The notes beneath the pieces were generated by a model. That model was not told where the DNA came from and searched no databases. It saw nothing but the letters and a program-made list of their open reading frames with translations. From the NCBI GenBank assembly GCA_019639115.1, contig JAHBSM010000007.1, positions 148,936 through 212,935 on the forward strand: a stretch of DNA of 64,000 nucleotides, written 5' to 3'. This stretch comes from Acidobacteriota bacterium. GTDB taxonomy: Bacteria; Acidobacteriota; Blastocatellia; Pyrinomonadales; Pyrinomonadaceae. The position numbers were made by a program, and so were the translations under genes. Of the stretch, positions 1 through 8,363 are shown piece by piece. Position 1 is the stretch's first letter; each line of letters starts with the position of its first letter.

Positions 1-2
1 GG

Positions 3-779
3 CAATGGACCAATTTCACTCAAGAGGATCCAAAATACAATGAGCAATTCCTGGGTTGGCTGCGTCCCGTCAGGCCTGAGTTCTTTGAGGACAAGGTTGT
101 GCTGGAGGGTGGCTGCGGCAAAGGACGCCATACTAAACTTGCAGCCGAATGGGGTGCGAAGGACGTGGTCGGCATCGACCTGGGTGATGGCGTAGAGTCC
201 GCGTTCGCCCTGACCCGGCATATGGCGAATGTCCACATCGTGCAGTGTGACATCTTCAAGCTCCCGCTCAAGAAGGCTTTCGACTACGCTTTCAGCGTTG
301 GCGTACTTCATCATACACCCGATCCAAAAGCCGCTTTCATCTCGCTTGCCGGCAAGGTCAAAAAAGGCGGGCATATCTCCGCCTGGGTTTACGGAGCCGA
401 GAACAATGAATGGATCACTAGGTTCATCGACCCCGTCCGCGAGGGTTTCACCTCGCAGATATCCCAGCCTGTTCTCTACCAACTCTCTAAACTGCCGACG
501 CTTGGCGTCTTCCTCGGAACGAAACTCATCTACCGTCCGCTGAACACCATAGCGAAACCGATCGCGGATAAGCTTTTTTATAATGATTACCTCAGTCATC
601 TCGGAACTTTTGGCTGGCGTGAGCAGCACAACATAGTTTTTGACCATCTGGTGGCACCGACCGCCTTTTATATCCCAAAAGAAGAGTTTGCCGCCTGGTG
701 GCGTGAGATCGACGCAAGCGAAGTAGAGATCAACTGGCATAATCAGAACAGTTGGTGCGGATTTGGACAGGTAAGATAG
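3..779 (+). CDS. Class I SAM-dependent methyltransferase (5' end outside window)
   Basis: The frame is open from base 3, so the start codon lies upstream of the window and only the C-terminal 258 residues are visible. The SAM-binding motif I is seen as VLEGGCGKGRHT, followed by an acidic strand end (VVGIDLGDG) and the post-motif segment GVLHHTPDP typical of small-molecule or lipid methyltransferases. The C-terminal half is longer than a minimal Rossmann methyltransferase and rich in aromatic residues. The next genes are a HExxH protein, another methyltransferase, a GT2 glycosyltransferase and an asparagine-synthase-like amidotransferase, so methylation of a glycan or glycolipid is a reasonable inference. 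The substrate cannot be read from the sequence. Confidence 0.85.
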   Translation, partial: QWTNFTQEDPKYNEQFLGWLRPVRPEFFEDKVVLEGGCGKGRHTKLAAEWGAKDVVGIDLGDGVESAFALTRHMANVHIVQCDIFKLPLKKAFDYAFSVGVLHHTPDPKAAFISLAGKVKKGGHISAWVYGAENNEWITRFIDPVREGFTSQISQPVLYQLSKLPTLGVFLGTKLIYRPLNTIAKPIADKLFYNDYLSHLGTFGWREQHNIVFDHLVAPTAFYIPKEEFAAWWREIDASEVEINWHNQNSWCGFGQVR

Positions 780-794
780 ACAAGGTCATAAAGA

Positions 795-1475
795 ATGAGA
801 TTCGGCAAAGGCGTCACCAAAACTTATAGGAACGCGATCGATACCGCCATCGACGTAATACTCGATCGCGGCAACGAGACCCATCGTGCAACAGTTCATG
901 ATCTGACGGAGAGCGATATAACCATCGATTTCGTCCCGCTGTCCGAGATCAATTGTTCCGGCGTCACTGGGCTTCTGAATTCAAGATCGACGAATAAACG
1001 CATCGACGCCGAAGAGCTGTCTCACCGCGAAGCCCTCGGCGAGGTCTATATCAAATTCGCGGATTGGACCTATGATACTGCGGGACAGCGCGGATGCCAG
1101 GGGACGCTTGTCCACGAAGGGCTCCACGCATGTGACTTCGCTCGGATCATTTCGAGTTTTTCGACCATCGAGATCGATCCGCTCGGGATGATCGATATGT
1201 CGCTCTATGAACTCGAGCGCCGTGCGGCCATCGCATCCGCGGAATATTTGGTGCTGGCCGGCGAGCCGGATTTCATAGACGAAGGCCTGCAGCTAGGCCT
1301 GGTCTCTGTCGGCGCCGAAGGCAAGCCGCTAGTCGATATGCGCGGTATCGAAGGCAGAATGCAGAACGGCTACGGGCTAAGCAGTACCGAGCAGGGCACG
1401 ATGATAAGCAGAATGCTTGGCATCAGGCCGCGAGGTGAAGGGTTTAGCCTCGTTCGCAGCCTTGGGCTAAAATAG
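795..1475 (+). CDS. Uncharacterised protein with HExxH zinc-protease-like motif
   Basis: I do not recognise a named family. The 226-residue protein has no signal peptide or membrane segment. It contains LVHEGLHACDF at about residues 106-116, which fits an HExxH zinc-binding helix (H107, E108, H111), and E/D-rich helices follow that could give a third ligand. It starts 15 nt after the upstream methyltransferase and ends 9 nt before the next one, so all three are probably co-transcribed. A minimal metallopeptidase-like fold of unknown substrate is the best reading; a non-catalytic relative is possible. Function is inference, the motif is seen. Confidence 0.6.
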   Translation: MRFGKGVTKTYRNAIDTAIDVILDRGNETHRATVHDLTESDITIDFVPLSEINCSGVTGLLNSRSTNKRIDAEELSHREALGEVYIKFADWTYDTAGQRGCQGTLVHEGLHACDFARIISSFSTIEIDPLGMIDMSLYELERRAAIASAEYLVLAGEPDFIDEGLQLGLVSVGAEGKPLVDMRGIEGRMQNGYGLSSTEQGTMISRMLGIRPRGEGFSLVRSLGLK

Positions 1476-1484
1476 ATCTCGCAG

Positions 1485-2288
1485 ATGAATACGGCATTGC
1501 CACAAGAGATGCAGCAGCATACCTACGCCATCATGGACGAGGTAGAGGGCTCGCATTGGTGGTTCGTAGGAAGGCGGGCAATACTGGAAAGCTTCCTCAA
1601 GGAGATCGTTGATCGCTCGGGTTCGCAGAGTCAGACGGCCGCGCCGGCCGGGCAAGAATCGGCAGCGGCTCCCGGCGCATTGAGAATTCTCGACGTCGGC
1701 TGCGGCACCGGGGCAAACCTCGAGATGCTCTCGCAATTTGGCGACGCAGAAGGCGTTGACGTTTCGGACGACGCGCTGGAATTCTGTCGTCGAAAAGGAC
1801 TCAACGTGCAAAAAGGCCTTGCTGAGTCGCTGCCCTTTGCCGACGAGACCTTTGCGCTGACGACCGCTCTCGACGTGGTCGAGCACCTTGACGACGACGT
1901 CGCCGGCCTAAAGGAAATGCATCGCGTGACCAAGAGAGGTGGATATTCACTCTTTTTCGTGCCCGCATTCATGTGGCTCTGGGGCGTGCAGGACGACATT
2001 TCCAATCATCGGATCCGATACACGCGCAAGCAGATCGTGGAGCGTATAGAGCAGGCAGGCTACAAGGTCGAACGTGCGACGTATGCCAACTGGACGTTCT
2101 TCGCGCCGATCCTCGCGGGCCGCGTTCTAATGCGGCTCACCGGCCTCAAACCCGAAAGCGAGAACAACATCAACGTCTCGGCGCTCAACGGCATATTTGG
2201 AAAGCTGTTCTCGGCCGAGCGGTTTTGGCTAAAGAGATTCAATTTCCCTATCGGCGTATCTATAGTCGTTGTCGCGAAAAAGAGCTAG
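1485..2288 (+). CDS. Class I SAM-dependent methyltransferase
   Basis: A 267-residue protein with the canonical SAM motif I ILDVGCGTGANLEML near residues 70-84, the acidic end of strand 2 (AEGVDVSDDAL) and the segment TALDVVEHLDDD that precedes the substrate pocket. The family (Methyltransf_11/23 type) methylates small molecules, quinones, lipids or sugars; this member sits just upstream of a dolichol-phosphate-mannose-synthase-like GT2 and an amidotransferase, as is common in glycan or lipid-carrier clusters. The C-terminal part is hydrophobic around residues 205-225 but no clear membrane helix is predicted by eye. Substrate unknown. Confidence 0.85.
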   Translation: MNTALPQEMQQHTYAIMDEVEGSHWWFVGRRAILESFLKEIVDRSGSQSQTAAPAGQESAAAPGALRILDVGCGTGANLEMLSQFGDAEGVDVSDDALEFCRRKGLNVQKGLAESLPFADETFALTTALDVVEHLDDDVAGLKEMHRVTKRGGYSLFFVPAFMWLWGVQDDISNHRIRYTRKQIVERIEQAGYKVERATYANWTFFAPILAGRVLMRLTGLKPESENNINVSALNGIFGKLFSAERFWLKRFNFPIGVSIVVVAKKS

Positions 2289-2372
2289 CCCGCGAAATAT
2301 ACTAGATCCACGATAATAGAGAATTCGCCTTCGTGACATTCGTGTATTTCGTGGGCAAAATGGTTTTGGTAG

Positions 2373-3338
2373 ATGAATCAAGTTTCAAACGAAAATCCTG
2401 AGCTTTCGCTGTTCTTGCCTGTTCTCGACGAAGAAGACAATCTGCGTCCGATGCACGCCAAGATCCAGGCGGCGCTCGACGCGCTGGGCAAGTCCGCCGA
2501 AGTGATCTTCGTCGATGACGGATCGACGGATAAGAGCCTCGAGATCCTAAAAGAGATCGCCGCGGCCGATGACCGCGTTCGCGTGATCTCACTCAGGCGC
2601 AACTACGGCCAGACCGCCGCGATGTCTGCTGGTATCGACGCCGCTCGCGGCGAGATATTGATACCGATGGACGCCGATCTGCAGAATGACCCCGCCGATA
2701 TCAAACGCCTGCTCGACAAGCTGGACGAGGGATATGACGTCGTTTCCGGCTGGCGAAAAAATCGACAGGACAAGATGATCTCGCGAAAGATACCCTCGAT
2801 GATCGCTAACAAGATCATTTCGTGGATCGGTGACGTGCACCTGCACGATTATGGATGCTCGCTCAAAGCCTATCGCCGCGATGTCCTCAAGGATGTAAAG
2901 CTTTACGGCGAGATGCACCGCTTTATCCCGATCTACGCGAGTTGGGCCGGAGCTCGCGTGACCGAGATTCCGGTTGATCACCATGCCCGTACGATGGGCA
3001 AGTCGAAATACGGCATATCGCGCACTATCAAGGTCGTCTTCGATCTGATGACCATTAAGTTCATGGCCGAATATCACACAAAGCCGATATACGTCTTCGG
3101 TGCGTTCGGAATGATCGCATTCCTGATATCGCTGGGCGCAAGCATTTGGGCCGCCGTGCTCAAGTTCGGTTATGATGTCTCGTTCATACTCACCCCGCTG
3201 CCTGTTATCGCCGTCGTAATGCTCGCTATCTCGGTACAGTTCTTTCTAATGGGCCTGCTTGCCGAATTGCTCGTCCGCACCTATCACGAGTCGCAGGACA
3301 AGGCGATCTACGCAGTCCGCGAAAAGATCGGATTCTGA
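2373..3338 (+). CDS. GT2 family glycosyltransferase, polyprenyl-phosphate type
   Basis: A 321-residue GT-A fold enzyme. The N-terminus has LFLPVLDEEDNLRPM and VIFVDDGSTDKS, and the nucleotide-sugar/metal site MDADLQNDP is present, all diagnostic of GT2. Two hydrophobic helices near residues 235-260 and 265-295 give the C-terminal membrane anchor seen in undecaprenyl- or dolichyl-phosphate hexosyltransferases (DPM1/ArnC/GtrB type). By family it would move a sugar from a nucleotide donor to a polyprenyl phosphate at the inner face of the cytoplasmic membrane. Its stop codon overlaps the start of the following asparagine-synthase gene by one base (TGATG), so the two products are probably made together. 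Confidence 0.88.
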   Translation: MNQVSNENPELSLFLPVLDEEDNLRPMHAKIQAALDALGKSAEVIFVDDGSTDKSLEILKEIAAADDRVRVISLRRNYGQTAAMSAGIDAARGEILIPMDADLQNDPADIKRLLDKLDEGYDVVSGWRKNRQDKMISRKIPSMIANKIISWIGDVHLHDYGCSLKAYRRDVLKDVKLYGEMHRFIPIYASWAGARVTEIPVDHHARTMGKSKYGISRTIKVVFDLMTIKFMAEYHTKPIYVFGAFGMIAFLISLGASIWAAVLKFGYDVSFILTPLPVIAVVMLAISVQFFLMGLLAELLVRTYHESQDKAIYAVREKIGF

Positions 3339-5257
3339 TGTGCGGTATCGCGGGTTGGATAAACCTAGACAAAAATAGTCTGAACGCGAATGCCGAACCG
3401 GTGCTGCACTCGATGTGCAACGCTATTTTGCATCGCGGGCCGGACAGTGAAGGGATCTGGACGGACGACACAGTTTCGCTCGGAATGCGTCGGCTGTCCA
3501 TCATCGACCTGCATACGGGTGACCAGCCCGTCTATAACTGCGACAAGTCGGTCATCGTCATGATGAACGGCGAGCTGTACAACTATCGCGAGGTCCGCTC
3601 CGCACTCGAAAAGAGTGGCCATAGGTTCACAACTCGGTCCGACACCGAGATACTCCCGCATCTATATGAGGAATACGGCGAGGGTATGCTCGAGCACGTG
3701 AACGGGATGTACGCGTTCTCGCTGTGGGACACACGGCAAAAGAAGCTCATCATCGCGCGCGACCGATTTGGCGAAAAGCCTCTGTATTACGGTGTTTTTG
3801 ACAACAAACTGATCTGGGGATCCGAGCCGAAAGCGATCCTCGCGCATCCCGCCGTCACGCCCGAACTCGACCTCAACGCGCTCCGGCATTATGTATCGTT
3901 CGATTATGTGCCTGCTCCGATGTCTATCTACAAAGGCATCAATAAGCTCCCGGCAGCGCATGTGCTGACCGTCGAAAGCGGCGAGATCTCCGTCAGGCGA
4001 TACTGGGACCTTGTATGGAGCAGCGATCAAGCGAGCGGGCCGCAAAACGCAGCAGAAACGTTCGATGAAAAGGCTGTTGAATTAGAAGGCTTATTGTCCG
4101 ACGCTGTCAGGATGCGGCTGGTCTCCGACGTTCCGCTAGGCATTCTTTTATCCGGCGGTATCGATTCATCGACGGTTGCCGCTCTGGCTGTTCGCCACGC
4201 AACGGAACGCGTAAAGACATTCTCGATCGGATTTGAAGAGGACAGCTTTGACGAATCGAAGTACGCGCGTCGGGTCGCTAAACATCTGGGAACGGAGCAC
4301 CACGAGCAGAAACTCTCCGCGGCGACCGCCGGCGATCTGATCGAGGATATCGGCAAGTGGCTCGATGAGCCGATGGCTGACGGTTCGCTGATCCCGACTT
4401 ATATGCTGGCACGTTTTGTCCGCGATCACGTTACCGTAGCTCTCGGCGGCGACGGCGGTGACGAACTATTCGCCGGCTACCCGATGTATTACGCGCATAA
4501 CGTCGCCGCCAAATATCTTGCGATACCATCGTTCATCAGACGCGGCATCATCGAGCCGGTCGTCAACGCCCTTCCGGTCTCGACCAGCAATCTGTCGTTC
4601 GATTACAAGGCGAAACGCTTTGTCCGCTCGGCAAAGAACGACCTCATATCGCGGCACCACGGATGGTTCGGTTCGTTCGCGATCGAGCAGCACGACAAGG
4701 TGTTCACGAAAGATGTCCTGGCCCGGTCCGATGCCGATATCTACCGCGGCGTCCGGGAACTCGTCGATGCTTCAGACGCAAAGAACGTCATCGAGAAGGC
4801 GCAGTACGCCGACATCAATTACTATCTCGCGGAAGACATTTTGACAAAAGTGGACCGCGCCGCGATGGCCGTCAGTTTGGAAACGCGTGCGCCGTTCCTC
4901 GATCCCAGGATCGGCCAATTCGCCGCCTCGATCCCGGTCGGATACAAACTCAGAGGAAAGGAAGGTAAGGTGATCCTCAAAGAGGCGATGAAGCGATCAT
5001 TGCCCGCCGATATACTCGATCGGCCCAAAAAGGGATTCGGCATACCGATCGCCGAATGGCTGAAAGGGCGTCTGAACCCGCTCCTTCACGATATGCTTGA
5101 CCCCTCGCGGCTACGGCGACAAGGCATCTTTGATGCCGAGCACGCTCAGCGGCTCATCGGCGAACACGAATCGGGCAAAGCATCGCACCACAAAGAGCTG
5201 TGGACGCTGCTGGTATTCGAGCTGTGGCATGAACGATTCGTTGGCGGCCGAGACTAG
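3338..5257 (+). CDS. asnB: Asparagine synthase (glutamine-hydrolysing)-like amidotransferase
   Basis: A 639-residue two-domain enzyme. It begins MCGIAGW, so Cys2 is the N-terminal nucleophile of a class II glutaminase domain (residues 1 to about 210). The synthetase half carries the pyrophosphate loop SGGIDSS near residue 273 and the later GGDGGDELFAGY segment. Length and architecture match AsnB. By family it transfers ammonia from glutamine to aspartate, but paralogs of this size inside glycan clusters often amidate other carboxylates. Coupling to a GT2 gene by a one-base overlap favours a cluster-specific role here, although a housekeeping asparagine synthetase cannot be excluded. Confidence 0.88.
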   Translation: MCGIAGWINLDKNSLNANAEPVLHSMCNAILHRGPDSEGIWTDDTVSLGMRRLSIIDLHTGDQPVYNCDKSVIVMMNGELYNYREVRSALEKSGHRFTTRSDTEILPHLYEEYGEGMLEHVNGMYAFSLWDTRQKKLIIARDRFGEKPLYYGVFDNKLIWGSEPKAILAHPAVTPELDLNALRHYVSFDYVPAPMSIYKGINKLPAAHVLTVESGEISVRRYWDLVWSSDQASGPQNAAETFDEKAVELEGLLSDAVRMRLVSDVPLGILLSGGIDSSTVAALAVRHATERVKTFSIGFEEDSFDESKYARRVAKHLGTEHHEQKLSAATAGDLIEDIGKWLDEPMADGSLIPTYMLARFVRDHVTVALGGDGGDELFAGYPMYYAHNVAAKYLAIPSFIRRGIIEPVVNALPVSTSNLSFDYKAKRFVRSAKNDLISRHHGWFGSFAIEQHDKVFTKDVLARSDADIYRGVRELVDASDAKNVIEKAQYADINYYLAEDILTKVDRAAMAVSLETRAPFLDPRIGQFAASIPVGYKLRGKEGKVILKEAMKRSLPADILDRPKKGFGIPIAEWLKGRLNPLLHDMLDPSRLRRQGIFDAEHAQRLIGEHESGKASHHKELWTLLVFELWHERFVGGRD

Positions 5258-5295
5258 CCGCGGCCGAAATAGTTTTAGATATCGACGGCATAGCG

Positions 5296-5308
5296 TATGA
5301 TTTGACCT
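5296..5308 (+). promoter_or_regulatory. Extended -10 region of a probably leaderless promoter
   Basis: TATGAT at 5296-5301 lies 7 nt before the ATG of the proline iminopeptidase gene. The expected start of transcription therefore falls on or next to the start codon, and there is no ribosome-binding site. The -35 region (around 5273-5278) is weak. Confidence 0.5.
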
Positions 5309-6265
5309 ATGGCTGAACTTTATCCTGAGATCGAACCTTTCGACAGCGGCAAGTACGTCGTCTCTGACCTGCACACGATCTATTACGAGCGAGTCGGTGT
5401 TCCGGACGGCATCCCGGTCGTATTTCTTCACGGCGGGCCGGGCGGCGGGCTCGTACCTTCGTATCGGCAATATTTCGATCCGTCGGCTTTCCACGCGATC
5501 TTGTTCGACCAACGCGGTTCCGGGCGATCGACGCCGCATGCGGAGCTGCGCGAAAACACCACTTGGGACCTGATAAACGACATCGAAGCCCTGCGGAACA
5601 AATTCGGCATCGATAAATGGTGCGTTTTCGGCGGCTCATGGGGTTCGACGCTGAGCCTTGCCTATGCGATCAGCCATCCGGATCGATGTCTCGGGCTCAT
5701 CCTTCGGGGCATTTTCCTGACGAGGAGAAAAGAGCTCGAATGGTTCTATCAATACGGGGCGTCTGAGATATTTCCGGATTTTTGGGAACGCTTTCGTGAC
5801 GAGATTCCTGAGGATGAGAGGCATGATTTCATCTCGGCATATCACAAACGGCTCACCAGTGAGGATGAGTCGGTCCGCCTGTCGGCCGCACGCGCCTGGA
5901 GCGTTTGGGAAGGTTCGACCTCAAAGCTGTACCCGAGCCAGGACCTGATGGATCATTGGGAAGGCGCTCACGAAGCTCTGAGCCTGGCACGGATCGAGTG
6001 TCATTACTTTACTAACAATTCTTTCTTTCCGTCGGAGAATTACCTGCTTGAGAATGTGGACAAGATCCGGCATATCCCGACGGTCATCGTTCAGGGACGT
6101 TACGACGTGGTGTGCCCGATAACGTCTGCGTGGGACCTGCATAAAGCGTTCCCTGAAGCCCATCTGGAGATCGTCCCGGACGCCGGCCATTCGGTAAGCG
6201 AACCAGGCATCACGTCGGCGCTAGTCGGTGCGATGGATCGCATTCGCGACGCCGCCCGGAGATGA
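5309..6265 (+). CDS. pip: Proline iminopeptidase
   Basis: A 318-residue alpha/beta hydrolase. HGGPGGG at residues 41-47 is the signature oxyanion-hole loop of the S33 prolyl aminopeptidases, GGSWGS at 108-113 holds the nucleophile Ser110, and the C-terminal GRYDVVCP and DAGHSV segments supply the catalytic Asp and His. The length is typical. The enzyme removes N-terminal proline from peptides in the cytoplasm. No signal peptide is seen. The gene stands apart from the upstream amidotransferase by 51 nt with its own -10 box, so it is probably an independent unit, perhaps translated from a leaderless mRNA. Confidence 0.92.
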   Translation: MAELYPEIEPFDSGKYVVSDLHTIYYERVGVPDGIPVVFLHGGPGGGLVPSYRQYFDPSAFHAILFDQRGSGRSTPHAELRENTTWDLINDIEALRNKFGIDKWCVFGGSWGSTLSLAYAISHPDRCLGLILRGIFLTRRKELEWFYQYGASEIFPDFWERFRDEIPEDERHDFISAYHKRLTSEDESVRLSAARAWSVWEGSTSKLYPSQDLMDHWEGAHEALSLARIECHYFTNNSFFPSENYLLENVDKIRHIPTVIVQGRYDVVCPITSAWDLHKAFPEAHLEIVPDAGHSVSEPGITSALVGAMDRIRDAARR

Positions 6266-6292
6266 CCGAACCGGACATGAACAGGAACAGTA

Positions 6293-6321
6293 TTAACATT
6301 TCGGGTTTTTGGCGTTATGAT
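6293..6321 (+). promoter_or_regulatory. Sigma-70-type promoter for tatA
   Basis: TTAACA at 6293-6298, a 17-nt spacer and TATGAT at 6316-6321, 32 nt ahead of the tatA start codon. Both hexamers are one base off consensus. Confidence 0.6.
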
Positions 6322-6353
6322 AGTGTGTTGTAAACCCGAGAGGTCACCGTGCC

Positions 6354-6641
6354 ATGAACATCTTACTTTTCATCTTTAACAGCCCGCAGGAATGGATACT
6401 TGTCATTTTGGTAGTGTTCCTGCTCTTTGGTGCGACGCGGCTGCCGCAGCTCGCTAAGTCGCTCGGCCAGACCCGTAAAGCTTTTAAGGACGGTATGCGC
6501 GAGGCTGAGGAAGAAGAAAAACGCGAGGCCGAGGCCCGACAACAGATCTCGCCGGCACCTGTGACACCGCAGATCAGCGAATTGAGCGACGAGGCTCTGG
6601 CTGAGGAACTGCGGCGTCGTGCCGAGACTAAACAAGCCTGA
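6354..6641 (+). CDS. tatA: Sec-independent protein translocase TatA/TatE-like protein
   Basis: A 95-residue protein with an N-terminal membrane helix (about residues 10-26), the hinge FGATRLPQLAKSLGQ and an amphipathic helix, followed by a long charged tail (residues 48-66 almost all E, K, R and A). This is the L-shaped TatA layout; it forms the pore-like oligomer of the twin-arginine export system for folded proteins. The FG-x-x-x-LP motif favours TatA over TatB. A GAGAGG-like ribosome site lies about 11 nt before the ATG. No tatC or tatB is next to it; a hairpin terminator follows directly, so it appears monocistronic. Confidence 0.9.
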   Translation: MNILLFIFNSPQEWILVILVVFLLFGATRLPQLAKSLGQTRKAFKDGMREAEEEEKREAEARQQISPAPVTPQISELSDEALAEELRRRAETKQA

Positions 6642-6670
6642 TCTTTTTCGAGATTTCCTGCAGATCGAGC

Positions 6671-6703
6671 GGCAGCTTTGCTAGATGCGAAGCTGCTTTA
6701 TTG
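6671..6703 (+). terminator. Hairpin terminator after tatA
   Basis: GCAGCTT and AAGCTGC form a stem around a short loop and are followed by a T-rich run (TTTATTGT). It lies 30 nt after the tatA stop and may also serve the converging methyltransferase gene. Confidence 0.55.
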
Positions 6704-6722
6704 TATTCGGCCGTTTGAGCGC

Positions 6723-7517
6723 CTAACCCTTTTCACCGGTCAGCAGCGTAGCCTTCAACGAGAACCGGAACGAAAGCATACCGTCCTCTTCGTCGATCAA
6801 TCTAGTGAGTCCTTGGTTGACACGTTCGATCTCGTCATCTGAGAACGAACCGATCCATTGCGGCATCAGGAAATCGGCGATCAGCGGCGACTCGACGAAG
6901 GCTCCGCCGTTCTCGAACTCGAATATCTCGTTCACGGTCTCGACCCTCACATTCACAAGCCCCGCGTCGCGGGCGGCTTGTTCGAGCGCCTCTACGGTCG
7001 GCAGGCCGCTCACCATGGATTCGGCTGCGGCACCGTCGTCACCGAGGCCTTCCTCGAACATCACTTCCCAAAGCAGCGAGAATATCTCGCCAAAACTGCC
7101 CGCCGACGGCAGGAACACCGCGACGTCGCCTCCAACGCGGGCCAAACGGGCGGCTTCGCCTATAGCGTCGGCCGCTGCATCCGGAGCAACGAGCGAGGCA
7201 TCGGCTATGACCGCGTCAAACGCATCGTCGTCGAACCTGATCGACGAGATCTCGACACCCGAACGGACCGCGGCGGCCTTTTCTGAAGCTATCGCAAGCA
7301 GATCGTCGTCCTCGACTGACGCAAAGATCGTTGCCTTTTCGCCATACTTCTCTTCCAAAGCCATCGCGTGGCCTGCGGTGCCGGCGTTTATATAGAGAAC
7401 ATTTTCGGAATCCGACAGGTCGAGGTGTTTATCTACCAGATCGGCGAATCGCTGGGTCCAGTCGCCTGCCAAATAGAGGTCTCTTAGAAAGGCCAGTTCT
7501 TTCTGCGTCTTTGCCAT
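6723..7517 (-). CDS. Putative SAM-dependent methyltransferase
   Basis: The frame is open to 7565 but the likely start is the ATG at 7517 (protein begins MAKTQKEL), because GGAG lies just before it and the longer version would overlap the divergent SDR gene. The protein of about 264 residues has a Rossmann-like core: ENVLYINAGTAGHAM as a degenerate motif I, an acidic strand-2 end, and DDDAFDAVIADASLV in place of the usual post-motif. The glycine-rich loop is atypical (NAGTAGH), so SAM binding is likely but not certain. It converges on tatA and diverges from the SDR; no pathway is suggested by the neighbours. Confidence 0.65.
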   Translation of the reverse strand: MAKTQKELAFLRDLYLAGDWTQRFADLVDKHLDLSDSENVLYINAGTAGHAMALEEKYGEKATIFASVEDDDLLAIASEKAAAVRSGVEISSIRFDDDAFDAVIADASLVAPDAAADAIGEAARLARVGGDVAVFLPSAGSFGEIFSLLWEVMFEEGLGDDGAAAESMVSGLPTVEALEQAARDAGLVNVRVETVNEIFEFENGGAFVESPLIADFLMPQWIGSFSDDEIERVNQGLTRLIDEEDGMLSFRFSLKATLLTGEKG

Positions 7518-7553
7518 ATCTCCATCGTAGTAAGAGAATGTCCAATAGTAAAT

Positions 7554-8327
7554 ATGAGCAAACACATACGCGATCTATTCGATCTAGAGGGCCGGGCGGC
7601 GATCGTTACGGGCGGTTCGAGAGGTATTGGAAAGGAGATGGCCGAAGCCCTGGCCGAGGCCGGGGCGAGCTTGATGCTCTGCGCCCGCCGACGCGAATGG
7701 CTCGACGAGACCGTGACGGAGTTCGCCGGCCGCGGATTCAACGCCATCGGCAAGGTCTGTGATGTATCTAACGAGGATGAGGTCCGGGCTGTCGTTGACT
7801 CGACGGCCAGGCATTTCGGCTCGGTCGATATACTGGTCAACAACGCAGGCGTCTCGTGGGGAGCGATGCCGGAGGATATGACCCTCGAACAATGGCAAAA
7901 GGTCATCGATGTGAATCTGACCGGCTGCTTTCTTATGGCACAGGCAGCCGGCCGCGAGATGCTCAAGGCCGGAAAAGGCTCGATCATAAACATCGCTTCG
8001 ATCGCGGGGATGACATCGTCCGCAAATGGCCCGTTCTACGCCGGTTATGCCGCGAGCAAAGCCGGACTGATCGGGCTGACGCGTGAACTTGCGGCAAGCT
8101 GGGGACGACGCGGGATCCGCGTCAATGCCATAGCGCCGGGATTCTTTCATTCACGCCTGGCTGATGCGGTGATCGATATCTACGAGCGGTCGATACAGGA
8201 GAACAATGTGATCCCGCGCGTAGGTGAGGCAGGAGAACTCAAAGGTGTGACCGTCTTTCTCGCGTCCGATGCATCAAGCTACATCACGGGCCAGACGATC
8301 GCGGTGGACGGCGGGATGACCGTATAG
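7554..8327 (+). CDS. SDR family oxidoreductase (FabG/gluconate dehydrogenase-like)
   Basis: A 257-residue classical short-chain dehydrogenase. TGGSRGIG at residues 19-26 is the NAD(P) loop, NNAG follows strand 4, and the catalytic Ser (INIASIAG) and YAASK (Tyr near residue 165) are in place. The closing VDGGMTV is the usual classical-SDR C-terminus. The N-terminal HIRDLFDLEGRAAIVTGG style is typical of gluconate 5-dehydrogenase/sugar-alcohol SDRs, but FabG-like 3-oxoacyl reduction cannot be ruled out. It is divergent from the methyltransferase gene and convergent with the next, so it is probably transcribed alone. Confidence 0.88.
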   Translation: MSKHIRDLFDLEGRAAIVTGGSRGIGKEMAEALAEAGASLMLCARRREWLDETVTEFAGRGFNAIGKVCDVSNEDEVRAVVDSTARHFGSVDILVNNAGVSWGAMPEDMTLEQWQKVIDVNLTGCFLMAQAAGREMLKAGKGSIINIASIAGMTSSANGPFYAGYAASKAGLIGLTRELAASWGRRGIRVNAIAPGFFHSRLADAVIDIYERSIQENNVIPRVGEAGELKGVTVFLASDASSYITGQTIAVDGGMTV

Positions 8328-8363
8328 GCCGAGCGATGCGGTATCGGCATTCGCGGCGGAACT

